Positions 1 to 8,310 of a DNA stretch of 64,000 nucleotides are shown here, piece by piece (within the stretch, counting starts at the first letter, position 1; each line of letters begins with the position of its first letter). The notes under the pieces are model-generated. The model ran no database searches. It was not told where the DNA came from and worked only from the letters and a program-made list of their open reading frames with translations. The position numbers and the translations under genes were made by a program. Source of the stretch: Ensifer adhaerens (lineage in GTDB: Bacteria; Pseudomonadota; Alphaproteobacteria; Rhizobiales; Rhizobiaceae); contig NZ_LGAP01000002.1 of the NCBI RefSeq assembly GCF_001270265.1, positions 301,001-365,000 on the forward strand. Direction: 5' to 3'.

Positions 1-928
1 TTCCCTCTTCTTCGCGACGAGCATTCAGCACTACCAGCATGCGCCGCAGTTGCCGCTCGGCGGCGATCGCGTTGGCGCAGGCGGTCGCCGGCTCGTCGGC
101 GTTGAAGATGGCGAGCACGCCGTCGCCGATCAGTTTGAGGACGCTGCCGCCGTGATCATGAATGGCCGAAATCACCGTCCCCGAATAGTCGTTGAGGAAG
201 GGGATGATGTCCTCTGGGGCGGCTGTGTCGGAGATCCGGGTGTAATTGCGCAGGTCCGAAAACCACATCACGGTTTCGATCCGCTCGGCCTCTCCACGCA
301 CGATGCTGCCCTCGACCACGCGCCGGCCGGCGTCGGCGCCGAGATAAACATCGGCAAGCGTGCCGATGATCCGGACGCAGGAGGTGGTCTTCACCGCAAG
401 GGCAAGGGTCGGCAGAAGAATGCGAAGCGCGGCGATATCCTCGTCTGCAAAGCCGCTTTGCCGACGTGTGGTCCAATAGGAATAGAAACAGTCCATTTCG
501 CCGACGCGGCCCCGGTCGGTGAAATGGTGGATCATGTTGAGGCAGTCGGTATGGCCCTCTTCCTTGAGGCGGTCGAGCACCTGGTATGGCACCGAAGGTT
601 CATCGGCGAGGCGCACGCGCCGCTCCGGTTCGCGCGCCGTCAGCATGTGGTAGAAGATCGAGCGATGCCAGTTCGCCTGCGCTTCTCCTCCCGTGGTCGA
701 GGAATATTGCACGACCTCCGGCGTCACATCACTTTCGCTGTTCCATTGGAACGCGCGTCCCTCGAATTCCGGATGCAGCGTGTCGATCAGTCCCTGCGCC
801 CGGGCAATGTCCATGCCCGCCGCCAGGCAACGCTCGCAAAAGCCAGCGAGCATCTCGGGCTCCTCCAGGCCCTTCAGGCCTTCTTCGGACAGCCACAGGA
901 TGATGTCGCGGATCTGTTGGTCGTTCAT
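1..928 (-). CDS. Class III adenylate/guanylate cyclase, partial (C-terminus off the left edge)
   Basis: The reverse strand from the ATG at 928 reads about 309 residues and then leaves the window. The first ~200 residues form an N-terminal region without an obvious signal peptide or membrane segment. The class III cyclase domain begins near residue 215: FSDLRNYT (D225, first metal aspartate) and IGDGVLAIF (D269, second metal aspartate) are both present, so the metal site is intact as far as it can be seen. Proteins of this build are common in multiple copies in rhizobia and make cAMP from ATP in the cytoplasm. The end of the catalytic domain (purine- and transition-state-binding residues) lies outside the window, so activity and substrate preference cannot be judged. 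It is separated from the upstream AraC gene by 130 bases and probably has its own promoter. Confidence 0.85.
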   Translation of the reverse strand, partial: MNDQQIRDIILWLSEEGLKGLEEPEMLAGFCERCLAAGMDIARAQGLIDTLHPEFEGRAFQWNSESDVTPEVVQYSSTTGGEAQANWHRSIFYHMLTAREPERRVRLADEPSVPYQVLDRLKEEGHTDCLNMIHHFTDRGRVGEMDCFYSYWTTRRQSGFADEDIAALRILLPTLALAVKTTSCVRIIGTLADVYLGADAGRRVVEGSIVRGEAERIETVMWFSDLRNYTRISDTAAPEDIIPFLNDYSGTVISAIHDHGGSVLKLIGDGVLAIFNADEPATACANAIAAERQLRRMLVVLNARREEEG

Positions 929-1058
929 TGCTTGTCCCGCGTTGGAGCTGCCGGTGGTTTTGCGGTTGGCATTAGCCTCACGCATTATCAATAGCCGAGT
1001 CCGGCATGAGAACAAGCAACCCCTCAAGGCTCTGTGCGGTTCCAGGGCCCGCCACGGT

Positions 1059-1961
1059 TCAGGTCTCGAGCAGATAGGATGGCGCCGCCCGCAGCCGGGC
1101 AATGTCGCGTAGCGGCGGCGCGCCGAAAAGGCGGGCGTATTCGCGCGAAAATTGCGAAGGGCTATCGTAGCCGACATGATGTCCCGCCGTGGCTGCGTCG
1201 ATTGCCTGGCTAAGGATCAGGCGGCGGGCTTCCTGCAGCCGGAGCTGCTTTTGATATTGCAGCGGGCTCATCGCCGTCACCGTCTTGAAGTGCTGGTGGA
1301 AGGACGAAAGGCTCATATTGGCGCGCTCCGCCAGGTCCTCGATGCGCAGCGGCTTGCGGAAGTCGCGCTTGATAACGTCGATCGCGCGGTTGACCTGGGT
1401 CAGCTTGCTCTCGGCCCGGGCGATCTGGCGCAGACGGTGGCCCTGCTCGCCCATCAGCAGGCGGTAGAGGATCTCGCGTTCCGCCAGCGGCGCCAGGACG
1501 GCGATTTCATCGGGTCTGTCGAGCAGGCGCAGCAGCCGGACGATCGCGTCGAGCAGCTCCGGCGTGGTGTCGCTGAGAAACAGGCCCGGTCCGGGCAAAC
1601 CGCCATCGATCAGCGACGATCCAACCTCGACCACCATTGCGCTCAACATGGTCGGGTCGAGGTCGAGGCGCAGGCAGAGGTAGGGCTTTTCCGATGATGC
1701 GTCGATGACCTGGCCGATGATCGGCAGGTCGACGGAAACGGTGAGATACCGATTGGGATCGTTGCTGTGGACTGTGTCGCCCAGCATCACCTGCTTGGAT
1801 CCTTGCGCAATGAAGCAGACAGCGGGCACGTGCAACGTATGGATTGGCTCGGTCGGGCTCGACGACCGGATCAAAATGAGGCGCGGTATCGCTGTCGACA
1901 GCACGCCGTCAATGCCGCTGTTGCGCTCCATCAGACGTTGGAATTCTTCGAGATCGCCCAA
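1059..1961 (-). CDS. AraC-family transcriptional regulator (AraC_N type)
   Basis: A 300-residue regulator with an N-terminal cupin-like ligand domain of the AraC_N type (roughly residues 20-160, including the stretch LHVPAVCFIAQGSKQV) and a C-terminal double helix-turn-helix (residues ~195-290, with ANMSLSSFHQHFK and GYDSPSQFSREYARLFG). The start is TTG at 1961, chosen because GAAGGAAAA lies 6-8 bases upstream; no better in-frame ATG with a ribosome site precedes it. Family members of this build usually sit next to a short-chain dehydrogenase or other oxidoreductase that they activate. The genes upstream on the same strand (Atu4866-like protein, SDR, flavin/2Fe-2S reductase, GST) are therefore the likely targets. 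The effector is unknown. Confidence 0.88.
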   Translation of the reverse strand: MGDLEEFQRLMERNSGIDGVLSTAIPRLILIRSSSPTEPIHTLHVPAVCFIAQGSKQVMLGDTVHSNDPNRYLTVSVDLPIIGQVIDASSEKPYLCLRLDLDPTMLSAMVVEVGSSLIDGGLPGPGLFLSDTTPELLDAIVRLLRLLDRPDEIAVLAPLAEREILYRLLMGEQGHRLRQIARAESKLTQVNRAIDVIKRDFRKPLRIEDLAERANMSLSSFHQHFKTVTAMSPLQYQKQLRLQEARRLILSQAIDAATAGHHVGYDSPSQFSREYARLFGAPPLRDIARLRAAPSYLLET

Positions 1962-2078
1962 GGCCGTTTTCCTTCGTGCGGGTTTGGCGTCCGGCGCAGG
2001 CTGACCTTTCCCGGGCGCAAGTTCAACGGGATATATGGGGCGGGAGCGGCAGACGTCGTCAGCCGCCGCCCCCTTGGT

Positions 2079-2411
2079 CTAATCTTCGCGGCGCAGGACC
2101 ATGCCGGCATGGTAGAGCACGCCGTCGATAAAATCGCCGTCGGCGGTAAAGCCGGTATCGTCGACATAGTCGATATGATTGCTGGTCACCCAGTAACGGC
2201 CCTGATAGGCGCTCTGCCGTTTGCCGCGCGCTTCGTCATAGCGGCCGTCGGGCAGGAGGTGGTGGCGGACATGCCCATCTTCGGTTGCCCACATGCCGAT
2301 ATAGGGGTGCAGTGCCTGTTGCATGGTTTTTTCCTGTGCGAATAGCGGATCTGGCGAGAGAGCGGAAAGGACAAGGCCCATCGCCATCCATGTTCGAAGA
2401 GTGCGGTTCAT
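2079..2411 (-). CDS. Small secreted Atu4866-like protein
   Basis: A 110-residue protein with a clear signal peptide (MNRTLRTWMAMGLVLSALSP, cleavage probably after the FAQ at ~26). The mature part resembles the Agrobacterium Atu4866 family: a small beta-rich domain with HPYIGMWATEDG near the start and GRYWVTSNHIDYVDDTG in the middle. The function of that family is not established; members are often found beside AraC regulators and oxidoreductases, as here. It probably acts in the periplasm. It lies 25 bases downstream of the SDR gene on the same strand, so co-transcription is likely. Family assignment is from recognition of the sequence, not from a search. Confidence 0.7.
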   Translation of the reverse strand: MNRTLRTWMAMGLVLSALSPDPLFAQEKTMQQALHPYIGMWATEDGHVRHHLLPDGRYDEARGKRQSAYQGRYWVTSNHIDYVDDTGFTADGDFIDGVLYHAGMVLRRED

Positions 2412-2435
2412 CTGCGGGCGCTCCCTCGAACCGGG

Positions 2436-3170
2436 TCAGTGCGGGCTTGCCGTCGGGCGCACTATGATTTCGCTGACATCGACATCTTCAGGCTGTTCGA
2501 TGGCATAGGCGATTGCCCGGGCAATTGCGGTGGCCGGTATCGCGATCCGCCGGAAGTCGCGCATCGCGCCGCGGGCGGTCTCGTCGGAGATGCTCTCGGC
2601 CAGTTCCGATTCGGTGACGCCGGGCGAGATGACGCTGACGCGGATCCGATCGGTTTCCTGGCGAAGGCCATCGGAGATCGCCCGGACGGCAAATTTTGTC
2701 GCGCAATAGACGGCGGCGGTCGGCGAGACGGCGTGACCGCCGATCGATGACAGGTTGATGATCTGGCCGCTGCCCTGTTCGTTCATGACAGGCAGGCTTG
2801 CGGCAATGCCGTTCAACACGCCGCGAATGTTGACATCGATCATCCGGTTCCACTCATCGACCTTGACGGCGGAAAGTGGCGACAGCGGCATGACGCCCGC
2901 ATTGTTGACGATGACGTCGAGCCGGCCGAATTCGCAAACGGCATGGGCGACGAAGGCCTGCATATCATCAAGGTCGGTGACATCAAGCGCCTTGAAGCTG
3001 GCGGCGCCGCCGGCGGCGCGGATTTCGCCGGCAAGGGCCGACAGCCGATCGGTGCGTCGTGCACCGAGGACGACGCGGGCGCCGGCGGCGGCCAGATATC
3101 GCGCGGCGGCCTCGCCAATGCCGCTGCTGGCACCGGTGATGGCAACGACTTTGCCTTGAAGCTCGGACAT
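2436..3170 (-). CDS. Short-chain dehydrogenase/reductase (SDR)
   Basis: A 244-residue classical SDR, the usual family length. The Rossmann NAD(P)-binding motif TGASSGIG is at residues 13-20, NNAG at ~90, the catalytic serine in NLSSIGG (~140) and the catalytic YCATK (Tyr-x-x-x-Lys) at ~155. An Arg in GARRTDR after beta-2 is compatible with NADP preference. The substrate cannot be told from sequence. AAGGAACA precedes the ATG at a good distance. It is probably co-transcribed with the secreted protein downstream and controlled by the nearby AraC regulator, an arrangement often seen for SDR genes of this type. Confidence 0.9.
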   Translation of the reverse strand: MSELQGKVVAITGASSGIGEAAARYLAAAGARVVLGARRTDRLSALAGEIRAAGGAASFKALDVTDLDDMQAFVAHAVCEFGRLDVIVNNAGVMPLSPLSAVKVDEWNRMIDVNIRGVLNGIAASLPVMNEQGSGQIINLSSIGGHAVSPTAAVYCATKFAVRAISDGLRQETDRIRVSVISPGVTESELAESISDETARGAMRDFRRIAIPATAIARAIAYAIEQPEDVDVSEIIVRPTASPH

Positions 3171-3334
3171 GTTGTTCCTTTCGAGATAGACTGAGGACCT
3201 CCCCGGTTCCGAAAGTCACCATGCGCCGTCCCGCTGAAGGAGCGGTAGAACAGCACTCCGGTATTCTTGCACGATTCTCCGAATGGCTCGCAGCAACGGT
3301 GCCGAAGCGTCGTCGGGCGATTGATGCCGCGGAC

Positions 3335-5395
3335 CTAAACGGCCAGCTGGAGTGCCCGCCCGTCATTTTTCGCCGGCACAGCGCAGCAGATGAGGGCCTC
3401 GCCTTGGCTGACCTCGAACGAGGGCCGCTGCGGATAGGCGACGTCGCCTTCCAGAACCGGCGTGCTGCAACTGCCGCAGCTGCCGTTGCGGCAGCCATAT
3501 TCTGGCGAAAGGCCGCGGGCCTCGGCCAGGTCGAGCAGAGTACCTTCGCCCGGTTGCCAGCGAGCTTCCTTGCCGGAGGCCGCAAAAATCACGCGGACCG
3601 GTGTGCTGGCCGGTGGCTTCGCCGTTGCCGACAATCCGATATCGGGGCTGCGCGTGAGTGAAGAAAGACCGAAGGTCTCCGCATGGATGCGGGCGTCGGC
3701 GATGTTCAGCGCGCGCAGGCCGTCATAGAGCGATTGCATGAAAGGCCGCGGACCACAGAGATAGAAGTCGTAGTCGTCGAAGGGCAGGATTGATTGCAGC
3801 AACGGGATGTCGATGCGGCCGGCGGCGTCGTAGTCCTCGCCAATGCGGGCTCCATCCGGTTGGCTGAGCACGCGCGTCAAGTGGATCTTGCCTTGGCCGG
3901 CATCGATCAGCGATGCGATCTCCTGGTCGAAGGCGCGTTCATCGAGATTGCGGGCCGATTGGAACAGCCATGTCGGGCGGATACGCCGTTTGCGCTGCCC
4001 CTCATAGAGGATGTCGCGCACCATCGCGATCATCGGCGTGATGCCGACGCCGGCGGCAAGAAGCGCCGCCGGCCGCCGTTCGGTCGCGTCGATGACGAAG
4101 CTGCCGGCCGGTGCCCGTGCCTCGACGATGTCGCCCGGGCCGAGGGCGTGGAGAAAGGACGAGACGGTGCCGTCACGCTTGATACTGATCCGGTAGGCTC
4201 CATCGGAAGCGGCGGCCGAAAGCGTGTAGCTTCGAACGGCCGGCTTGCCCGCCGTCTTGATGCGGATCGACAGATGCTGGCCGGCGCGAAACGGTACCAG
4301 TCCCGCATCGTCCGCCGGCTCAAGGTAGAGCGAGCGGATGGTCGTGCTCTCCGCCTGCGTGCGTATGACCCGAAAAGGCCGCCATTCTCCGGCACGTGCA
4401 GCGGCGCGCAGGCGATCCTCCGTCTGCTTCCAATCGCCTGTCATCAGCGAATTGGGCGACCGGCCAGCTTCGCCAAACGACCAGCGAAGCGGCGATCCGT
4501 CCGGCCGGTAGACCACCTGCCGCGGCCGAAAGCGCCAGAGGCGTTCGGCGCCCTGGAAGGCGTCGATTTCCGGCGAGGCGAGGATGACTTCGGCCTCGCC
4601 CGTCATTTGCAGCATGTCTCCGGTCGCAAAATCGACGAAGAGCAGACCCGCCTTGGGGTTGAGCATGAAATTGCCAAGCGTGTTGAAAAACAGGTTGCCG
4701 GCGAAGTCGGGGATCGTCAGCACGCCATCCTCGCTAACACGGACAAAGCCGGTCCTGCCGCCGCGATGCGAGACGTCCACCTGACGCCCGCCGTTGTCGC
4801 GGTCGACGTAGGAGGCGACGAAGAACGTGTCGGCGTTGGCGATGATCTCCTTCGCACGGGCATCAAGATCGTCGAGGTGGACGGGGCGCGTCTCCGGCGG
4901 AGCGTTCGGTTGGCGCACGAATGAAAAATCCCGAAGCTGAATATATTGCGGACAGTTGCCGAAGCTCTGGCCGACGGCGACGGCAAAGCGATCGTCGTCC
5001 ATCCGTCGGATCGTGCCGTTCAATCGGTTCCGCCGCCGCGTTTCCAGCTGGATGCCGAGCATGGCGATCGCGGCTCCGTCCTCCATGCCGACATCGGCGG
5101 GGTCGTTCCGGTCGCGTGGCAATTGAACATCGAGGGCATGGGCGTCGGGCGCCTGCATGAAACCCGGTTCGCCCGCCCGCAGGCTTGCCCAGACATTGCC
5201 GGTGGGATCGACGGTCCCAAGCACGATGAAGGGCAGCAGCGGATAGAACTGTTGATGTTGTTCGGGCATGAAGGTGCGAACGAAATTGCGGCCCGGCGCG
5301 TCCATGCGGTCGACGACGCCGAGGCTGCGTTGAATGGCGAGTTCGCCCTCATGCCACGGTGACGCGGCGCGGTTCGGTTCGATCGTGTCCGGCAT
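3335..5395 (-). CDS. Three-domain oxidoreductase: PNPOx-like FMN domain + FNR-type reductase + plant-type [2Fe-2S] ferredoxin
   Basis: A 686-residue fusion. Residues ~1-310 form a pyridoxamine-phosphate-oxidase-like split barrel (VDPTGNVWASL; GLLFVDFATGDMLQMTGEAE). Residues ~340-570 form a ferredoxin-reductase module with the flavin motif RSYTLSAA and the NAD(P)-binding segment LLAAGVGITPMIAM. The C-terminal ~85 residues are a plant-type ferredoxin with YGCRNGSCGSCSTP and a fourth cysteine in ALICCAVPA. The expected activity is electron transfer from NAD(P)H through flavin to the cluster; the acceptor is unknown. The start at 5395 is chosen over an in-frame site 60 bases upstream because AAGGAAG lies 6 bases before it. 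The GST gene ends 60 bases upstream and is probably in the same transcript, suggesting a role in detoxification or redox stress. Confidence 0.85.
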   Translation of the reverse strand: MPDTIEPNRAASPWHEGELAIQRSLGVVDRMDAPGRNFVRTFMPEQHQQFYPLLPFIVLGTVDPTGNVWASLRAGEPGFMQAPDAHALDVQLPRDRNDPADVGMEDGAAIAMLGIQLETRRRNRLNGTIRRMDDDRFAVAVGQSFGNCPQYIQLRDFSFVRQPNAPPETRPVHLDDLDARAKEIIANADTFFVASYVDRDNGGRQVDVSHRGGRTGFVRVSEDGVLTIPDFAGNLFFNTLGNFMLNPKAGLLFVDFATGDMLQMTGEAEVILASPEIDAFQGAERLWRFRPRQVVYRPDGSPLRWSFGEAGRSPNSLMTGDWKQTEDRLRAAARAGEWRPFRVIRTQAESTTIRSLYLEPADDAGLVPFRAGQHLSIRIKTAGKPAVRSYTLSAAASDGAYRISIKRDGTVSSFLHALGPGDIVEARAPAGSFVIDATERRPAALLAAGVGITPMIAMVRDILYEGQRKRRIRPTWLFQSARNLDERAFDQEIASLIDAGQGKIHLTRVLSQPDGARIGEDYDAAGRIDIPLLQSILPFDDYDFYLCGPRPFMQSLYDGLRALNIADARIHAETFGLSSLTRSPDIGLSATAKPPASTPVRVIFAASGKEARWQPGEGTLLDLAEARGLSPEYGCRNGSCGSCSTPVLEGDVAYPQRPSFEVSQGEALICCAVPAKNDGRALQLAV

Positions 5396-5455
5396 CGGTG
5401 GCTTCCTTGCTGACGGGAAAGGCCAGGGCGAAGCAATCCGCCCTGGCAAGGGCAA

Positions 5456-6067
5456 TTATGCGGCAAGGCCTGCCGCCGTTTTCTGGAAGCCGACGAAACC
5501 CGGTAAGGCCTCGATGCGCCCGAGCCAGCCCCTGACGTTGGCGTAGCCGCTGAGGTCGACATTGCCTTCGGGCGCACTGGAGACATAGCTGTAGAGCGCG
5601 ATGTCGGCGATGGACGGCCGGCTGCCCAGCAGGAAGTCGCGGTCGGCGAGTTCGGCCTCGATCCGCTCCAGGATCCGATGCGCTCTCGCGATCACCTCTT
5701 CGGGGCGAAGGCTTGCGCCGAAAACGGTAACCAGCCGTGCGGCGGCCGGTCCGTAGGCGATTTCGCCGGCGGCGACCGACAGCCATTTCTGTACTTTCGC
5801 CGCACCGACGGCGTCTTCTGGCAGCCAGTCGGTGCGGCCGAGCTTCTTGGCGAGATAAACGAGGATGGCGTTGGAGTCGGTTACCACAGTGTCGTCGTCG
5901 TCGAGCACCGGGACCTGCCCGAAGGAATTGAGCTTGAGGAAATCCGGCGCCTTGTGCGCCCTGGCCAGGAGGTCGACATCGACCAGTTCGTGCGGCACGC
6001 CAAGCAGAGCCAGGAAGAGCTGTGCGCGGTGCGAGTGACCCGAAAGCGGATGGCGGTAGAGTTTCAT
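5456..6067 (-). CDS. Glutathione S-transferase family protein
   Basis: A 203-residue cytosolic GST. The N-terminal thioredoxin-fold domain starts [19 protein letters not shown] and contains the glutathione-binding [25 protein letters not shown] region (cis-Pro followed by the D/E-S pair). The C-terminal helical domain carries [11 protein letters not shown], the conserved N-capping motif. There is no cysteine at the usual N-terminal catalytic position; Ser10 or Ser13 could serve. The start at 6067 is supported by AGAGGAAA upstream; an in-frame start 66 bases further upstream lacks this. It is the first gene of a leftward unit with the flavin/2Fe-2S oxidoreductase and is divergent from a LysR regulator that probably controls it. 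Confidence 0.9.
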   Translation of the reverse strand: MKLYRHPLSGHSHRAQLFLALLGVPHELVDVDLLARAHKAPDFLKLNSFGQVPVLDDDDTVVTDSNAILVYLAKKLGRTDWLPEDAVGAAKVQKWLSVAAGEIAYGPAAARLVTVFGASLRPEEVIARAHRILERIEAELADRDFLLGSRPSIADIALYSYVSSAPEGNVDLSGYANVRGWLGRIEALPGFVGFQKTAAGLAA

Positions 6068-6292
6068 TGCAATTTCCTCTTGGTAGCGGAGCCCGTGGAT
6101 CGGGAGCACTGGCAGACGCTCCATGCGCCCCATTTCGCCTGCGTCTGCGGTAGCGAAAACCGGATCATCGGAGCGCCTGGCGCGGTTTCGGACGGTTCGG
6201 AATGAACTGCCTTCCCCAGCAATCTATGCCCTTCCAGATTTTAGCTGTAGAGTGCGTTCTTGATAGATGGGCTCTTGAATATTGGAAGGCAG
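6068..6292. promoter_or_regulatory. Divergent promoter region between GST and LysR genes
   Basis: This 225-base gap separates two divergently transcribed genes. LysR-type regulators usually bind such a shared region and control the divergent gene. A less GC-rich stretch lies at about 6230-6290, close to the LysR start. No single operator can be picked out with confidence. Confidence 0.4.
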
Positions 6293-7186
6293 ATGGATCG
6301 ACTGGATGCAATGACCGTGCTGCTCGGTGTCGTCGAGGGCGGAAGCCTGTCTGCTGCGTCGCGGCAGCTGCGCATGCCGCTGGCAACGGTCAGCCGCAAG
6401 GTGTCGGAGCTTGAAGCCCACCTCGGCGCGCAATTACTCACCCGGACGAACCGCAGGGTCCAGCTGACGGAGGCGGGGCGATCCTATGTCGAAGCGGCAC
6501 GGGAAATTCTCGCTCGGGTCGACGAGGCGGAGCGGGTGGCCGCCGGCGAATACAGCGCGGTAAAGGGGGATCTGACGATGACGGCGCCGATCGTCTTCGG
6601 ACGGCTGCATGTGCTGCCCGTCGTCGTCGATTTTCTGAAAGCCAACCCTGAGGTCAACATGCGCCTGTCGCTTGGCGATCGGCTCGTCAGCCTCGTTGAC
6701 GATCACATCGACGTCGCACTCAGGATCGGCAATCTGCGCGACAGCAATCTGATCGCCACCAAGCTCGGTACGATAAGGCGGGTCGTTTACGCGAGCCCGA
6801 GCTATGTCGCCCGACATGGCAAGCCGGGCCATCCGCAGGAACTTGCCGACCATGATTGCATCACGTTCGAAGGCTTGATGTCGAACCGTAGCTGGAGCTT
6901 TGCCGATGAGAGGGGCGAGATGGCCGCACCGATCCGGTCACGCCTCGCGGTCAACACTGCAGAGGCCGCGGTCGACGCTGCGGTTGCCGGGCTCGGCCTG
7001 ACGCGCGTTCTGTCTTACCAGGCGGCACGCGCCGTCGCCGACGGTTTGCTCGTGCCGTTGCTGGAACCTTTCGAGCATCCGGCGCTGCCGGTTCAACTGG
7101 TCTATCTGCCGCAGGGCCACGTGCCGATGAAACTCAGGGCCTTCGTCGATTTCGCCGCCCCTCGGCTCAGGGCTGTGCTGAAATGA
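6293..7186 (+). CDS. LysR-family transcriptional regulator
   Basis: A 297-residue LTTR of normal length. The winged helix-turn-helix covers residues ~1-60 (GSLSAASRQLRMPLATVSRK), followed by the linker helix and a periplasmic-binding-protein-like effector domain (~90-295, with HIDVALRIGNLRDSNL). The N-terminus MDRLDAM resembles the CrgA/DsdC-like LTTR subgroup. The start at 6293 is chosen because GGAAGGCAG sits just upstream; an in-frame ATG 33 bases earlier has no ribosome site. Being divergent from the GST/oxidoreductase unit, it most likely regulates that unit and itself. Confidence 0.9.
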   Translation: MDRLDAMTVLLGVVEGGSLSAASRQLRMPLATVSRKVSELEAHLGAQLLTRTNRRVQLTEAGRSYVEAAREILARVDEAERVAAGEYSAVKGDLTMTAPIVFGRLHVLPVVVDFLKANPEVNMRLSLGDRLVSLVDDHIDVALRIGNLRDSNLIATKLGTIRRVVYASPSYVARHGKPGHPQELADHDCITFEGLMSNRSWSFADERGEMAAPIRSRLAVNTAEAAVDAAVAGLGLTRVLSYQAARAVADGLLVPLLEPFEHPALPVQLVYLPQGHVPMKLRAFVDFAAPRLRAVLK

Positions 7187-7225
7187 CGACCGCCGCAGCT
7201 TCCTCCACGGATTTTTGCGCTGATA

Positions 7226-8182
7226 TCACCGGCTGATCTGCGGTGCCTCGCCGACGATGGCACCCCCATCACCGGTCGCCGCATGCAGGTTACCGGCCGA
7301 CCGCGGCTGAAGCACCGCCGGCAGCGGTCGCGGTCGATGGACGAGCGTAACCAGCACGAAGGACAGGATCATCAACAGGTACCAGGCGCCCAGCTTATGC
7401 AGCGATACCGGTGTCCAGCCGGCATGCTGCGAGGGATAGATCCAGGCGCGGGACCAGGTTCCGATGTTTTCGGCAAACCAGATGAACAGGGCGATGAGCA
7501 GAAAACCAATGACCAGCGGCATGCGGTGGCGGAACCGGAAGACGCGGTAGTGCACGGTCGTGCGCCAGAACAGGATCGCGATGATCGCAAAAAGCAGATA
7601 GCGCAGGTCGAAGACGAAGTGGTGCGTGAAGAAGTTGGCATAGATGGCGAGAGCCAGCAGTACCGTCGCAGAGCGCGGCGGATAGTGGGTGTAATGCAGC
7701 TCGAGAATACGGGTCACGCGCGCCAGGTAGGAGCCGACGGCCGCATACATGAACCCCGAAAAAAGCGGCACGCCGCCGATGCGAAAGAAACTGGGCTCCG
7801 GATAGATCCAGGAGCCGACGGACGTCTTGAAGATCTCCATGAGCGTGCCGACGATATGGAAGATCAGGATAACCTTGGCTTCGGCAATGGTCTCGAGCTT
7901 GCAGGCGAGCATGAGAAGCTGGATGCCGAGTGCAGCCAGGAAAAGGAAATCGTAACGGGCAAGGCCGATCTCGTCCGGCCAGAACAGTTTGGTGGCGATC
8001 ATCAGCGCCAGCAGCGCGCCGCCGAAAAGGCATGCGAAGGCCTGCTTGATGCCGAAAACCAGCAGTTCCGTCAGACCGCCAAGCAGGCCGCTGTCGGGAA
8101 GCCGGTCGAGCAGCCGGTGCGCGGCCGCGTCGATGCGCGCTTCGAGCGATGTGAAACGTCTATCGTCCGATCGCCGAGCCAC
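7226..8182 (-). CDS. DUF817 family integral membrane protein
   Basis: A 318-residue polytopic membrane protein of the DUF817 family, recognised from segments such as FGIKQAFACLFGG, KVILIFHIVGTLMEIFKT, FVFDLRYLLFAI and NIGTWSRAWIYPSQ. About eight to nine hydrophobic helices are visible. The family has no established function. The start is taken as GTG at 8182 because AAGGGGGCG lies 5-8 bases upstream; an in-frame ATG at 8278 lies inside an inverted repeat and has no ribosome site. It follows the TRAP operon on the same strand but is separated from it by a long perfect hairpin, so it may be expressed separately. Confidence 0.8.
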   Translation of the reverse strand: MARRSDDRRFTSLEARIDAAAHRLLDRLPDSGLLGGLTELLVFGIKQAFACLFGGALLALMIATKLFWPDEIGLARYDFLFLAALGIQLLMLACKLETIAEAKVILIFHIVGTLMEIFKTSVGSWIYPEPSFFRIGGVPLFSGFMYAAVGSYLARVTRILELHYTHYPPRSATVLLALAIYANFFTHHFVFDLRYLLFAIIAILFWRTTVHYRVFRFRHRMPLVIGFLLIALFIWFAENIGTWSRAWIYPSQHAGWTPVSLHKLGAWYLLMILSFVLVTLVHRPRPLPAVLQPRSAGNLHAATGDGGAIVGEAPQISR

Positions 8183-8237
8183 GCGAATCGCCCCCTTGCC
8201 AGTGCCGCTGGTGCGGTGCCGGGGCAATGCGGTCGAA

Positions 8238-8278
8238 TTGTGGATCAGCCCGAGCTTGACGCTCGGGCTGATCCACAA
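8238..8278. repeat. Perfect 18-bp inverted repeat between dctM and the DUF817 gene
   Basis: Arms 8238-8255 and 8261-8278 are exact reverse complements (left arm TTGTGGATCAGCCCGAGC) around the 5-base loop TTGAC. It follows the dctM stop on the transcribed strand by about 33 bases. No T-run follows on either strand, so it may stop transcription only with Rho, protect the 3' end of the TRAP mRNA, or be a REP-like element. Confidence 0.8.
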
Positions 8279-8310
8279 CCTCGTCTATGTGAGACGCGTG
8301 GAGCCGCCGG

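Noticed and set aside
50..994. A 314-codon plus-strand frame over the cyclase gene
   Set aside because: The opposite strand encodes a clear class III cyclase with both metal aspartates; the plus frame is a GC-driven shadow.
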